Positions 39,898 through 49,552 of a stretch of 64,000 bases of DNA are shown one piece after another (the first letter of the stretch is position 1; every line of letters starts with the position of its first letter). The position numbers and the translations under genes are program-made. Where the stretch lies: the NCBI GenBank assembly GCA_027618475.1, contig JAQCEJ010000018.1, positions 1 through 64,000 of the forward strand. Reading direction: 5' to 3'. Under the pieces are notes generated by a model. That model was not told the DNA's origin. It did not search any database and saw nothing but the letters and a program-made list of their open reading frames with translations. Source of the stretch: Planctomycetota bacterium. GTDB lineage: Bacteria; Planctomycetota; Planctomycetia; Planctomycetales; Planctomycetaceae.

Positions 39898-39930
39898 AGC
39901 CTCTGGTTCCGACAATCAGAGGCTTTTTTT
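39898..39930 (+). terminator. greA: Intrinsic terminator of greA
   Basis: AGCCTCTG at 39898-39905 pairs with CAGAGGCT at 39917-39924 around an 11-base loop and is followed by a T-run. It lies 34 bases after the greA stop and should end its transcript. Confidence 0.85.
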
Positions 39931-40067
39931 GTGCTCGGGGGACTGTACGAATCGCGCGTGCTCTGCTTCAATAACAGAAACATCGAAGTTCGTCGATTTG
40001 ATCTCAGCGTTCACTCCCTCGTAAAACGCGCATAAAACACCGATTTGATCTACAAGGAAGATTGCCA

Positions 40068-41357
40068 ATGAAGCGATTTCTGATGTCCGTTGTCTGTCTG
40101 ATGCTGATCATCGCCGCTTATGAGTCTCCTGGAGTCGTTCGTCAGGCCGTCGCGAATGACTGGGCGGAATTTCGCGGCGGCGACGCTCAGGGCGTCGCTG
40201 TGGAGAGCAAACCTCCCATGACGTGGACCGCCGAGAAAAACGTGGTCTGGAAGGTGGGCATCGCCGGTCAGGGCTGGTCGTCGCCGATCGTGTATCGAAA
40301 CCGAATCTACTTAACTTCGGCCGTTCCACGCGAAGGGGGCAAACCGAAAGATCAATCGCTCCGAACGTTATGCCTCGACCCTGAGACCGGCGCGACGGTA
40401 TGGGACGTCGAGGTTTTTGCTCAAACCGACGATCAAACCGAAAACATCCACGGCAAGAACAGTCATGCCAGTCCCACACCGGTCGCTCGTGACGAACGGA
40501 TTTACATTCACTTCGGCACGCAAGGTTCAGCCTGTCTTTCGCTCGACGGCGAGATTATATGGAGCACAAAAGTGCTCGAATATTCGCCGGTGCACGGTAA
40601 CGGCAGTTCTCCGGTCATCACCGACAACGCCATGATCGTCAGCTGTGACGGCTCGAATGCTCAATTCGTCGCTGCCCTCGATATCGAAAATGGGACGCTC
40701 AAATGGAAAAAGGAACGCCTGCCGACACCTTCCGGCGTACCGCAGAAATTCGCTTTTTGTTCTCCCCGGCTCATCCACATTGACGGGCAGGATCTCGTGG
40801 TCAGCCCGGCCGCAAACAATGTCATCGCTTATTCGCCGGAGACCGGTGATGAAATCTGGAATGTTGAATACAAAGGGTTCTCGGTCGTCCCGCAACCGGT
40901 TTATGGCCACGGTCTGATCTACGTCTGCACCGGTTTCGGTACGCCGTCTCTTTTGGCAATCGATCCCACAGGAACAGGCAACGCCACGTCAACTCACATC
41001 AAATGGCAAACCGATCGTGCCGTGCCGCACACCCCCTCGCTTATGCTGGTGGGGGATGAAATGTATTTTATGAGCGATAAAGGCATTCTGACCTGTGTCG
41101 ACGCAAAGACCGGCAAACAGCACTGGCAGGAACGAATCGGAGGAAACTACTCGGCTTCTCCTGTTTACGCCGACGGAAAAATCTATTTCCCCAGCGAAGC
41201 GGGCGAAACGGTCGTCGTGCGGGCCTCGACCACATTCGAAGAACTGGCCCGTAATACGTTGGATGAGCGTATCATGGCGACATTCACCGTCGACGGAGAC
41301 GCTTTCATCGTCCGCACCGAGACGCAACTCTATAAGATCGCCGAGAGAGTCGAGTGA
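40068..41357 (+). CDS. Exported PQQ-like beta-propeller protein (paralogue 1)
   Basis: The ATG at 40068 is chosen because AAGGAAG lies nine bases upstream (40053-40059) and it starts a signal peptide (MKRFLMSVVCLMLIIAAYES). The TTG at 40062 is less likely. The 429-residue product is a PQQ-like (YVTN/WD-type) propeller. Repeats include DWAEFRGGDAQGVAVE, WSSPIVYRNRIYLTSAV, SASPVYADGKIYFPSEAGE, and LCLDPETGATVWDVEV, showing the WxxDxxTGxxxW-like pattern of the family. Enzyme activity is unknown and the quinone-binding residues are not evident. A related protein lies at 44904 with the same blade order, so the two are paralogues. Confidence 0.92.
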   Translation: MKRFLMSVVCLMLIIAAYESPGVVRQAVANDWAEFRGGDAQGVAVESKPPMTWTAEKNVVWKVGIAGQGWSSPIVYRNRIYLTSAVPREGGKPKDQSLRTLCLDPETGATVWDVEVFAQTDDQTENIHGKNSHASPTPVARDERIYIHFGTQGSACLSLDGEIIWSTKVLEYSPVHGNGSSPVITDNAMIVSCDGSNAQFVAALDIENGTLKWKKERLPTPSGVPQKFAFCSPRLIHIDGQDLVVSPAANNVIAYSPETGDEIWNVEYKGFSVVPQPVYGHGLIYVCTGFGTPSLLAIDPTGTGNATSTHIKWQTDRAVPHTPSLMLVGDEMYFMSDKGILTCVDAKTGKQHWQERIGGNYSASPVYADGKIYFPSEAGETVVVRASTTFEELARNTLDERIMATFTVDGDAFIVRTETQLYKIAERVE

Positions 41358-41412
41358 TTGACCGACAGACTCGAGATGTCCCCCCGGGCGACGTGTGACG
41401 TGTGATACCAAT

Positions 41413-41451
41413 AAAAAACTCCGGAGGCCAAATCGGCGTCCGGAGTTTTTT
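41413..41451 (+). terminator. Bidirectional intrinsic terminator
   Basis: ACTCCGGA at 41418-41425 pairs with TCCGGAGT at 41439-41446. AAAAA precedes and TTTTT follows the stem, so it can end transcripts from either side: the propeller gene (plus strand) and the small acidic gene (minus strand, stop at 41494). Confidence 0.85.
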
Positions 41452-41493
41452 ATAATTCGATGTTGGGTCGATAAAATCAGAGCAGGTTCGCGT

Positions 41494-41784
41494 TCAGGAT
41501 TTTGATCGCGACTTGTTCAACCGTTCGCGTTCGCCCGGTCCGTGATCGTAACAATCTTCACCGTTCCATAACGGCAGGCCGTGGGCATAACGGGCGGCGA
41601 GGGTCATCACTTTGGCTTCAGAACCCGGTTTCGCAACGGTGGGTAGATTGGGATCGAGGCCCATCGCCTGAAAGTCTTCGTCATCGTAACCTTCGACACC
41701 AGTTTCATCATCAGAGAGGACGTCATCCGATCCCAAATCGTCAAGGTAATCGAGATCCGGATCGTCTTCAAACGAAAATGCCAT
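41494..41784 (-). CDS. Small acidic protein of unknown function
   Basis: The 96-residue product has an acidic, Asp/Glu-rich N-terminal half (MAFSFEDDPDLDYLDDLGSD, and VLSDDETGVEGYDDEDFQAM) and a C-terminal half with more order: AKVMTLAARYAHGLPLWNGE followed by DCYDHGPGERERLNKS. GGAG lies about eight bases upstream of ATG 41784. The C-terminal motif (LAARYxxGLPLW) recalls small planctomycete proteins that I cannot name. The gene sits between a bidirectional terminator and a long spacer, so it is probably a single-gene unit. Acidic N-terminal regions of this type often bind basic partners, but this is speculation. Confidence 0.72.
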   Translation of the reverse strand: MAFSFEDDPDLDYLDDLGSDDVLSDDETGVEGYDDEDFQAMGLDPNLPTVAKPGSEAKVMTLAARYAHGLPLWNGEDCYDHGPGERERLNKSRSKS

Positions 41785-42304
41785 GGTCGAACTCCATTCT
41801 TTACTGAGTCAGAGATATCTATAAAAAAAGCCCGTAAATCCTAATTTGATACAAGACTAACGCCTGTCACTCATTCGCTTGCCGATCCCCTGATCCCGCG
41901 TGCAAACGCTAAACTTCACTTCGGTCCGGAAGAACAATTCAGAAAGTCCAACCGGGTCATAAAACCAGATCAATGCGAAACCGAGCGGAAACCTAAGCGT
42001 GGTTGCAGTCGCCGTAACAGACAAATCCAACGTCAAGGCGATTGAAACGGTTCTAATCGAGGATAGTTCAACTGAAGACGGTTCAACCGAAGACAGCTTT
42101 CGCCCCCCCCCTTTTATCAAGAAGGAGAGCATCTGTTTTTCATCTTGAACTGCATCCCTGACAGTTGATGAAACGGCAGGACAATGAGGCAGGTACAAAT
42201 CGAGTATCTTGCTAAGATTGTTGAGTGATTCGCGCGAAATGTCAACAAAAAAATTGAAAAAATTTGACGGGACGTCTGCGGGCTCTTCCCGCTGTGAACC
42301 CTGG
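41785..42304. other. 520-base spacer without a convincing gene
   Basis: It holds the promoter region of the small acidic gene and the downstream region of the sigma54 activator (both minus). A 113-codon minus frame (42198-41857) has no family features and weak composition. A run of nine C bases lies at 42103-42111, and a short imperfect direct repeat (GGATAGTTCAACTGAAGACG then GTTCAACCGAAGACAG) lies just before it at about 42061-42096. No tRNA or terminator is visible apart from AAAAAAAGCCCG near 41824. Confidence 0.45.
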
Positions 42305-44317
42305 TTAACTTGTTCGATGATGCTGCTCGTACCGCTTCAGTTTTCGGTCGAGTGTCGATCGCTCGATTCCCAGAATTTGAGCCGCCCGGGTCTTGTTTCC
42401 ATTTGTTAATTGCAGAGTCGTTAAGATATGTTCCTGCTCGATCACCTCAAGCGGAACCTCTCGATACCCCCCAGACAGCGCAACTCCCGCTGTTGCATCA
42501 GAATCGCTCGACCCTAATGTCGACAATTGGATATCAGACACCTGAATAATGTCACTTGTACAGAGCACGACAGCCCGCTCAACCGCATTCTGCAGCTCGC
42601 GAATATTGCCCGGCCAGTCATATGCCGAAAGTGTTTCCATCGCCTTATCCGAAATCCCACGAATCACCTGCCCCGATTTCTTCGCGAACCGCTCGACAAA
42701 ATATCGAATCAACCGCGGTATATCTGATTTATGCTCACGCAACGGAGGGACGGCGATTTCGACCACATGTAGCCGAAAATAGAGATCCTTGCGAAAGTTT
42801 CCTTCTTCGACCGCTTGTTCGAGATCGCGATTCGTCGCGGCAACGACGCGCACATCCACCTTGATCGGCGTGCTTCCGCCGACCCGTTCGAAGGGATGCC
42901 CCTCCAGAACCCGCAAGAATTTCGCCTGTATCGCCAGGCTCATCTCACCAACTTCGTCGAGAAACAGCGTCCCATTGTGGGCCTGTTCGAACTTTCCGAT
43001 CTTGCGCCCGGTCGCACCGGTGAACGAGCCTTTTTCGTGTCCGAACAACTCGCTTTCCAGCAGGCTTTCACTCAGTGCTGCGCAGTTCATGCAAACGAAC
43101 AACCCCTTGAGGCGATTGCTGGCAAAATGCATGGCACGGGCCACCAGCTCTTTGCCGACTCCGCTTTCGCCGCGAATGAGCACGATCGCGTCGGTGGGAG
43201 CCACGCGGAAGATATTCTGCTTAAGCTGATTAATCTCAGGACTGTCGCCAACCAGTTCGGTTTCCTGTTCCAATTGCCGTCTGAGAGTTTCGTTTTCGTC
43301 GCGGATTCGTGCCAGTCCGTCCGCCAGACTCTCTTTTTCTTTGAGATTCTCCCAGGCGATTCCCAACTGATCGGCGACGGCCAGCGTGAATTCGAGATCG
43401 TCTTCCTGGAGCAAAACATCCGGATTGGTCGAATACAGGTGAATGAGTCCGCACAATTTTTTATCGAGACGAATGGGAGCACAGATGACGCTCTTGACGT
43501 GAATCGTGCCGAGACTGTCGCGGGTGACGAGCTGGCTGTCATCGGCGATATCACGGGCCAGGACGGCCTCTCGTTCGCTGAGAACGGCGTGCGATAACGA
43601 ATCCGACACTTTCTGATACGGCAGCTCTGTGGTCGCCTTATAGACAACCAGACGCAAGTCGCGCGGTTGAGGGTCTGCCTTCTTCTCATCCGAAACGCGA
43701 AGGATTGCACCGATGTCGGCATTCGTGCCTGCCAATAATCCATCCATGACGATTTCGGTCAGGGTTTTGGCGTCGCGTACCGCCCCCATTTCAAGTGCGA
43801 GGCGATACAGTTTTGCGAGAATCTTGCCGGTCTGATCTCTAAAATCGGTATCGTGTTGAATTCGATCGTATCGCGACTTACGTCGTCGGTGCAGAATTTC
43901 GGGTTCGGGATGCGTGTCCGCATTCATCAACGGCATATCGAGCGCGGTATCGGCTTCGTTGATCGGTTCGGAGGCCGGTTCGAACGCCGGAAACGGATTC
44001 GACAAATCGTGCGTAAAGCCCATTGCACACGAGCCGATCTGAATGACTTGATTATCCTTCAGATTGACATCACCGGAGATGCGTTCTCCTTCGAGCAAAG
44101 TCCCGTTTCGGCTCCCCAGATCGCGCAATACCCACGTCGATTCGCTAAGAAAGATTTCACAATGATTCCGGCTGCAGATCTCATCTCGCAACACGATGCG
44201 ATTGGTCGGTGCGCGCCCCAATGTTGTCACCTGACCCGGGACAAGGCGATAAACGTCTCTCCATGTCTTGCCTTCGCGTATGACAAGATATGCGATTTGT
44301 GCTGAGTCTTTTGTCAA
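42305..44317 (-). CDS. FHA-GAF-AAA-Fis sigma54 activator
   Basis: The 670-residue protein has, in order, an FHA domain (about 10-110; [20 protein letters not shown] and [20 protein letters not shown], which bind phosphothreonine), a GAF domain (about 190-345; [20 protein letters not shown]), and an AAA+ sigma54-interaction domain (about 370-595). The latter has Walker [37 protein letters not shown] with GSFTGA at the sigma54-contact loop, Walker [10 protein letters not shown] and an arginine-finger region. A C-terminal Fis-type HTH ([20 protein letters not shown]) completes it. GSFTGA rather than GAFTGA is a tolerated variant. It regulates sigma54 promoters in response to Ser/Thr kinase signals. 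Target genes are unknown; the nearby propeller gene at 44904 is divergent and is a candidate. Confidence 0.96.
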   Translation of the reverse strand: MTKDSAQIAYLVIREGKTWRDVYRLVPGQVTTLGRAPTNRIVLRDEICSRNHCEIFLSESTWVLRDLGSRNGTLLEGERISGDVNLKDNQVIQIGSCAMGFTHDLSNPFPAFEPASEPINEADTALDMPLMNADTHPEPEILHRRRKSRYDRIQHDTDFRDQTGKILAKLYRLALEMGAVRDAKTLTEIVMDGLLAGTNADIGAILRVSDEKKADPQPRDLRLVVYKATTELPYQKVSDSLSHAVLSEREAVLARDIADDSQLVTRDSLGTIHVKSVICAPIRLDKKLCGLIHLYSTNPDVLLQEDDLEFTLAVADQLGIAWENLKEKESLADGLARIRDENETLRRQLEQETELVGDSPEINQLKQNIFRVAPTDAIVLIRGESGVGKELVARAMHFASNRLKGLFVCMNCAALSESLLESELFGHEKGSFTGATGRKIGKFEQAHNGTLFLDEVGEMSLAIQAKFLRVLEGHPFERVGGSTPIKVDVRVVAATNRDLEQAVEEGNFRKDLYFRLHVVEIAVPPLREHKSDIPRLIRYFVERFAKKSGQVIRGISDKAMETLSAYDWPGNIRELQNAVERAVVLCTSDIIQVSDIQLSTLGSSDSDATAGVALSGGYREVPLEVIEQEHILTTLQLTNGNKTRAAQILGIERSTLDRKLKRYEQHHRTS

Positions 44318-44903
44318 TGGTATCTACTTGCCGTGTTAAAGCGCCTGGCCCGTTCGAACCGCTTTCATATTCCGAATGGCAGCAGTTCTACGGATCGAAA
44401 GTCCATAAGTAAAACATCGTTTCTGGAGCAAAAAATCGGCTGGAACCTGTTCAGACCCTGGCTGGCGATGTAACCATTTTCGTATTCCTTCAGAAAATTG
44501 CCCTCCAGAGGGGGATGAATACTGCTTGTTCTTAACTCGGAGGGTGAAGCAATAGATGAAACAACACGCTGAACGATCGAAACATTAACGGCAACACAAT
44601 CCCTCCGATGCGACCAGGTTGCCGTTTGCCCGTCATTCCAGCATAAACGAGCACGGTTCACTCCCGCAAGCGTATCCACTACGTATCTTGGAGATTGGGT
44701 CTCCATCATCGACTGTCGCATGCGGGATAAGAGTCACGGCCTGAATCAACATCGTGAAAACTGAAATGTCCATCACACGGCGGTTTTTTCGAACGGACGA
44801 TTGCAACCTTGCACTTCGCGCCCCAATCCGCCATGCTAATTACTCTGGCCTGAACATCTTACGTATCCGATAGATCTCCCTCATATGTCCAAGGAGGTTA
44901 CCG
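44318..44903. other. 586-base divergent spacer, no gene supported
   Basis: This region separates the sigma54 activator (minus) from the second propeller gene (plus). A 118-codon minus frame (44721-44365) lacks features of a real gene. I looked for GG-N10-GC type -24/-12 elements upstream of 44904 and saw none that is convincing. AAGGAGG at 44892-44898 is the ribosome site of the propeller gene. Confidence 0.45.
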
Positions 44904-46181
44904 ATGGTGTTGCGTTCGAACGACCATTCCGTGGAATCGAAAGCGGGAATGGCGAAATGGTTCGTCATTGCGAGTTTGCTGTCGTGTCTGACGCTGTCAT
45001 CCGTCCAAGCCGACGATTGGCTGCGATTTCGAGGCGTTAACGGATCGGGTATCAGCGACGAAAAGGGGATCCCGACCACATGGAGCATCGGCGATTACGA
45101 CTGGTCGGTTTCGCTCTCCGGAGAGGGACATGGCGCACCGATCATCGTCGGTGATCGGCTGTTCGTCACGTCGGCCGACGACGAAGGGGCGCTGCGATAT
45201 CTATTGTGCCTCGACGCCGACTCGGGAAAGGAAATCTGGACGCGTGTGCTTGGGTTCAATCGCAGTCATAAACACAGTAAAAACAGTTGGGCCTCCAGCA
45301 GCCCGACGTCGGATGGCGAACGAATTTATTTTGCCTTCGCCGATAAAGAAGAGTATTCGCTTTCGGCCTACGATTTCGACGGAGAACTGGTCTGGCGCCG
45401 TCGCCTCGGAGCGTTCGAAAGTCAACACGGTCTGGGTGCATCGCCGATTATTTTCGAAGACAAGGTCATCGCGGTCAACGATCAGGATGGTCCCAGTTTC
45501 GTGATTGCATTCGACCGAAAAACGGGAGAAACGATTTGGAATTCATTGCGAAGTTTCGGTCGCACCTCGTATGCGACTCCGCTGTTAATTGATGAAGAAG
45601 GAGACAACCCACAATTGATTGTCGGTTGCGATTCTCTGGGCATATCGAGCCTTAACCCGCGTACTGGAGAGATGAACTGGTTCAGCGGCGATCTACCGGC
45701 CCGTACCGTAGGATCTCCCGTGTATGGAGAAGGACTGATTTTCCAGAGTTGTGGAGGAGGAGGCATCGGCAAACTCCTGGTTGGTGTCGACCCAACCGGT
45801 CACGGCGATGTCTCCGCGACCCATGTCAAATACACGCGCGACAAAGTCATACCTTATGTCCCCACGCCGGTCGTGTATGAAGGACACCTGTACCTGTGGG
45901 GGGACAACGGGGTCGTCAGCTGTGTGAACATTGCGTCCGGTGAAAATATCTGGACGGAACGAATCGGCGGAAATTACAGTGGCTCTCCCATCTGTATTGA
46001 TGGTAAACTTTATTGTGTCTCGGAAGAAGGAGAGGTAGTGGTTGTTGATGCCTCTCCCACGTTTACTTTGCACGGCAAGTCACCGCTGGGTGATCCCAGC
46101 CATTCGACACCGGCGATCGCAAACGGTAAGCTGTACCTGCGGTCGTTTCACCGACTTTCGTGCCTGTCGGCAAGAAACTGA
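44904..46181 (+). CDS. Exported PQQ-like beta-propeller protein (paralogue 2)
   Basis: ATG 44904 is preceded by AAGGAGG at six bases, a strong ribosome site, giving 425 residues; the hydrophobic export segment lies at residues 16-37 (MAKWFVIASLLSCLTLSSVQ). Blades are LRFRGVNGSGISDEKGIPTT, GHGAPIIVGDRLFVTSADDE, DADSGKEIWTRVLGFNRS, and GGNYSGSPICIDGKLYCVSEE, matching the propeller at 40068 blade for blade (for example RIGGNYSASPVYADGKIYF there). They differ in N-terminus and last blade. It should be an outer-layer or periplasmic propeller. The FHA-sigma54 activator is divergently transcribed from the other side of the spacer. Confidence 0.93.
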   Translation: MVLRSNDHSVESKAGMAKWFVIASLLSCLTLSSVQADDWLRFRGVNGSGISDEKGIPTTWSIGDYDWSVSLSGEGHGAPIIVGDRLFVTSADDEGALRYLLCLDADSGKEIWTRVLGFNRSHKHSKNSWASSSPTSDGERIYFAFADKEEYSLSAYDFDGELVWRRRLGAFESQHGLGASPIIFEDKVIAVNDQDGPSFVIAFDRKTGETIWNSLRSFGRTSYATPLLIDEEGDNPQLIVGCDSLGISSLNPRTGEMNWFSGDLPARTVGSPVYGEGLIFQSCGGGGIGKLLVGVDPTGHGDVSATHVKYTRDKVIPYVPTPVVYEGHLYLWGDNGVVSCVNIASGENIWTERIGGNYSGSPICIDGKLYCVSEEGEVVVVDASPTFTLHGKSPLGDPSHSTPAIANGKLYLRSFHRLSCLSARN

Positions 46182-46334
46182 TACACTATAGAACTCAGAA
46201 AGAACCAGGCGTTGTACCCGCTGATTGCGGGAGACACCCCTTGCAGGGCCGGTCCATGGGAGATAACGTCGAATCTCCAGACCAACTTTTCGATTAAATC
46301 GGTCGTTAGGATAACTGAAAAGTCGAGTGAACCT

Positions 46335-46769
46335 ATGCCCTCTTGGCCCGGTGGACCTTGTCCCATCTGTTCTGAATTTATGCCCGAGAATCTGGTCCAT
46401 TGCCAGGCATGTCGAGCATTGTTGAATCCGGAACTCGTTCCGGACAGCGTTGAATTGCCCGCCTTTCAACCGTTACAGGAGATAGCGGTCATGATTGATG
46501 TCGCGCCCGAAGGCGTATTCGTCAAATGCCCGAAGTGCAACGAATCGTTGCGCGTCAATAAAAAGTACATCGGGCAGAATATTCAATGCAAGCTTTGCTC
46601 CCATCGCTACGAGCTCGATTTATCCGACCCGAAATTCGAATCGTTTTCCATCTTCGCCAGATGCCCTCACTGTGAAAAAGAACTCCGAGCCAGCGAGAAA
46701 TACCTCGGGTCGAAAGTCGCGTGCAAATACTGTCACGGAAAGATCAAGCTGTTACGTCTATCGGATTGA
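46335..46769 (+). CDS. Triple zinc-ribbon protein
   Basis: The 144-residue product from ATG 46335 has three CxxC pairs each about 20 residues apart: CPICSEF with CQAC, CPKCNES with CKLC, and CPHCEKE with CKYC. These should form three small zinc ribbons. The second and third are near repeats (FVKCPKCNESLRVNKKYIGQ versus FARCPHCEKELRASEKYLGS). The upstream ribosome site is weak; a longer frame from 46212 lacks support. Such MJ0042/zinc-finger-like ribbon strings occur in planctomycete proteins that bind nucleic acid or proteins. The function here is unknown. It begins 153 bases after the propeller gene. Confidence 0.78.
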   Translation: MPSWPGGPCPICSEFMPENLVHCQACRALLNPELVPDSVELPAFQPLQEIAVMIDVAPEGVFVKCPKCNESLRVNKKYIGQNIQCKLCSHRYELDLSDPKFESFSIFARCPHCEKELRASEKYLGSKVACKYCHGKIKLLRLSD

Positions 46770-46782
46770 AGCGAGCATCCTG

Positions 46783-47223
46783 TCATCGTACACGCTGGGC
46801 TCGGCCGCCGGTTGATCCGTAAACGGGCGAATTCGGATCGACCGGCACATCGGTCGTCATCATCTCCCCTTCATACGAGCCGGTGTCGGCCTGTCCGGGG
46901 CGGATGTCGTAGAGACTCCCGGCTTCGTCGAAATAGAGCGCGACATTCAAATGCCAGCGTGCTCCATCGGGACGGTCCCAGATGTCGCAATAGTAGATAC
47001 TCTTGCTGATCCCGTAATTCCCTTCGATGCCCGCCTTAGTCAGACGGTCGACGACGTCTTCCCGCGACGTACCAAAAGGTGCCATTTCGAGTATGGCCTC
47101 ATGTTGCTGCGAGTAGGTCCACGGACTTGGTTGAATCGTGTGGAGCCCTACGCAGCCGGCGGAAAACAACCATCCCACGACGAAGATCGCGAACATGCCT
47201 GCATTGAACCGTGGGCCCATCAT
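46783..47223 (-). CDS. Small lipoprotein of unknown function
   Basis: The 146-residue protein has a lipoprotein signal (FAIFVVGWLFSAGCVGLHTI) with the lipobox LFSAGC near residue 24, so it is probably anchored to a membrane through that Cys. The mature part (EDVVDRLTKAGIEGNYGISK and ARWHLNVALYFDEAGSLYDI) has an SmpA/BamE-like flavour, with a helix pair then strands. I would not name it. It ends close to the convergent zinc-ribbon gene (14-base gap) and is on the same strand as pheS but 213 bases downstream. Confidence 0.78.
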   Translation of the reverse strand: MMGPRFNAGMFAIFVVGWLFSAGCVGLHTIQPSPWTYSQQHEAILEMAPFGTSREDVVDRLTKAGIEGNYGISKSIYYCDIWDRPDGARWHLNVALYFDEAGSLYDIRPGQADTGSYEGEMMTTDVPVDPNSPVYGSTGGRAQRVR

Positions 47224-47436
47224 ATTCCGGCCTTTAATGATAAACGATCAACCGACGACGTCAGGTCACAGAGTGAAGCCACAGCGAAGAAGAAAATCGG
47301 CGTGAAATGCTGGTGATATTCGGGAGAAATCGAAGTGAGACCGCGTTGTACGTAGGGGGTAAGTTATCGTCAAGCGCGATCCGTGCCGATAGCCGGCAAA
47401 TCTCGATGCAGTAAGGCCCATGGCAACGCAAACCGG

Positions 47437-48441
47437 CTAAAACTGCCGGAGAAAGCGGACGTCGTTTTCAGTGAAACGTCGAATATCGTTCACCTGGTAT
47501 CGCCGCATGCAAAAGCGTTCGACCCCCAGACCGAAAGCAAAGCCCGTGACCTGCTCTGGATCGTATCCGACCGCCTCGAGCACGTTCGGGTCGACCATCC
47601 CGGCTCCGCCGATTTCCAGCCACCCGTCTTTCCAGCTCATGTCGACTTCGACCGAAGGCTCGGTAAAAGGAAAAAATGAGGGTCGGAACCGGATATGCAC
47701 CCCCTGCCCCAGGTACGTCGTCGCAAACAATCGCAAAACGGTCTTTAGTTGTGCCATCGTGACGTCGTCGCCGATCATCAGACCTTCCATCTGATGAAAC
47801 ATGCAGGAATGCGTCGCATCGATGGTATCGGGACGGTAGACTCTTCCCAGCGACACAACGCGTACAGGAGGGGGTTGCTGTTCCATCACGCGAATCTGAA
47901 CTGTCGATGTCTGACTTCGCATCAACATCGGTTCTCCCGTCGCCACACAAGCCGCGGCGAGGTAGAAATTTTCCAGCGTGTCGCGAGCAGGATGATCGTG
48001 CGGAATGTTAAGCGCTTCGAAGTTATGGCGTTCGTCTTCGAGTTCCGGTCCCTCGATCGACGAGAACCCGAATCGTCCCATGATCTCCTTGAACTCATTC
48101 ATCGTCTGAGTCAGAGGATGAAGTTTTCCGAGAGGCAGCGGCGCTCCCGGAAGCGTGATATCGAATTCCTGTGCCGCTTTTTTCTTCGGCTGAGCAAGTT
48201 CCAGTTGCCGAGCCGAGAGTGCCTGGTCGGCGGCCGTCTTGGCCGTATTGAACTGCTGCCCGATTTTCGGCCGGTCTTCGGGGGGGACTTTGCCGATCAA
48301 GTCCTGCAGTTCACGCAGGCGGCCTTTTTTCTTCCCGAGAAATTCGATGCGCACCTGTTCGAGGGCGTCAGAGGTCGCAGCATCTGCAATGGCGGATAAG
48401 ACCGCTTGCTCGAAATCGCGGATGGCGGAAATCGCATCCAT
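47437..48441 (-). CDS. pheS: Phenylalanine-tRNA ligase alpha subunit
   Basis: PheS charges tRNA-Phe in an alpha2-beta2 complex with PheT. The 334-residue protein has an N-terminal tRNA-binding coiled coil (residues 1-95; [20 protein letters not shown] and [14 protein letters not shown]) and a class II catalytic core with [36 protein letters not shown]-type motif 2 and [13 protein letters not shown] motif 3. Motif 2 TSTVQIR and motif 3 GLGVER are intact. It follows rplT by 120 bases on the same strand, giving infC-rpmI-rplT-pheS order as in many bacteria. The beta-subunit gene pheT does not follow it here. Confidence 0.97.
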   Translation of the reverse strand: MDAISAIRDFEQAVLSAIADAATSDALEQVRIEFLGKKKGRLRELQDLIGKVPPEDRPKIGQQFNTAKTAADQALSARQLELAQPKKKAAQEFDITLPGAPLPLGKLHPLTQTMNEFKEIMGRFGFSSIEGPELEDERHNFEALNIPHDHPARDTLENFYLAAACVATGEPMLMRSQTSTVQIRVMEQQPPPVRVVSLGRVYRPDTIDATHSCMFHQMEGLMIGDDVTMAQLKTVLRLFATTYLGQGVHIRFRPSFFPFTEPSVEVDMSWKDGWLEIGGAGMVDPNVLEAVGYDPEQVTGFAFGLGVERFCMRRYQVNDIRRFTENDVRFLRQF

Positions 48442-48561
48442 GTCAAGTCATGCCGGTTCTAAGTACACACGAAGAAAAAACTGGCAATGTCGTCGCCGAC
48501 ACCATGCAGAATCGCTCAAACAAGAATCGTGACCGGCCTGCATGCATTTGAGACGGAGCCG

Positions 48562-48918
48562 CTACGAAGCAACCTTCAATCCACAGCGTTCGACAACTTC
48601 GTCGAAGACCTGCGGATGGCTGATCGCCAGTTCGCTCAACATTTTGCGGTTAAGAGTGATATTCGCCTGGTTGAGGGCATGAATAAACCGCGAATAAGAA
48701 AAGCCGCGTTGGACGCACGCCGCACTCAATCGTGTAATCCAGAGAGCGCGAAAGTCGCGTTTACGGAGACGCCGGCCGATATAGGCATGACAGCGTGCAC
48801 GAACAACAACTTCTTTTACGGTTCGAAACAAACGCCGACGACCGCCAACGTTTCCTTTGGCCTCTTTGAACAGACGCTTTTTCGAACGGTGGCGTGTTTT
48901 CCCCAGTTGAACTCTCAT
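48562..48918 (-). CDS. rplT: 50S ribosomal protein L20
   Basis: The 118-residue basic protein begins [20 protein letters not shown] and contains [20 protein letters not shown] and [20 protein letters not shown], which are diagnostic for L20. It binds 23S rRNA and helps assembly. In many bacteria L20 represses its own operon, but I cannot see a leader structure clearly enough here. It is in the infC-rpmI-rplT-pheS run. Confidence 0.98.
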   Translation of the reverse strand: MRVQLGKTRHRSKKRLFKEAKGNVGGRRRLFRTVKEVVVRARCHAYIGRRLRKRDFRALWITRLSAACVQRGFSYSRFIHALNQANITLNRKMLSELAISHPQVFDEVVERCGLKVAS

Positions 48919-49090
48919 AACCTGACTCTTATCTTCTATGTTCTACTTGCCGTCTGAACGATCTTCAGAAACGAAGAATTATCCTCTTGCAACGAATGTC
49001 GAACTCGTATGTTCTCGAATCTCACGTTCTGGTGTTCAGCCCGACTGAGATGGCCTCCGACGGAATGGAGTACGTGGGATAGAGCACAAT

Positions 49091-49291
49091 TTACAGGCAG
49101 GGACGCAACGCATCGAGAATCTTGCGGGCTCGTACGTCTGTAATGATTCCATCCAATCGATTTTGACGGGTCTTTTTACCACCCTTATGACTTAACAGGT
49201 GGCCACGATTAACCTTACGATGGACGGCCTTCCCTGAAGCGGTAATCTTGAACCGCTTCTTCATTCCCTTATGCGTTTTTTGCTTTGGCAT
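49091..49291 (-). CDS. rpmI: 50S ribosomal protein L35
   Basis: The start is ATG 49291 ([20 protein letters not shown]); an upstream in-frame ATG would only add MFEIKSEI. The 66-residue basic protein has KTHKG, KRFKIT and [15 protein letters not shown], all typical of L35. It is flanked by infC and rplT in the usual order, 261 bases after infC and 172 bases before rplT. Confidence 0.97.
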   Translation of the reverse strand: MPKQKTHKGMKKRFKITASGKAVHRKVNRGHLLSHKGGKKTRQNRLDGIITDVRARKILDALRPCL

Positions 49292-49552
49292 GATTTCAGA
49301 CTTTATTTCAAACAATGACTAGAACTGGATTCGTAACCCGGTTGGCAACAGAATTGAACGCTCAAATTGTCCTAATAAACCTTCGTCCAAAGGGTTATGA
49401 AACGGCCTGTAGAGTTGCAATCCCCCGCCGATCGCACCGGAAGACCTCGTCCGGAGGGGGAAGAACCGGAGATTATATCGCGAGAGGTTGCCTTTTTTCC
49501 ACTCTCACAGGACAAAAAAGAAGCGATTTTCGAGAGCCCCGTCTCTGAACTG

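Noticed and set aside
41857-42198. 113-codon minus-strand frame in the spacer
   Set aside because: No ribosome site, no family and skewed composition.
44365-44721. 118-codon minus-strand frame in the spacer
   Set aside because: No conserved feature and no ribosome site; likely chance.
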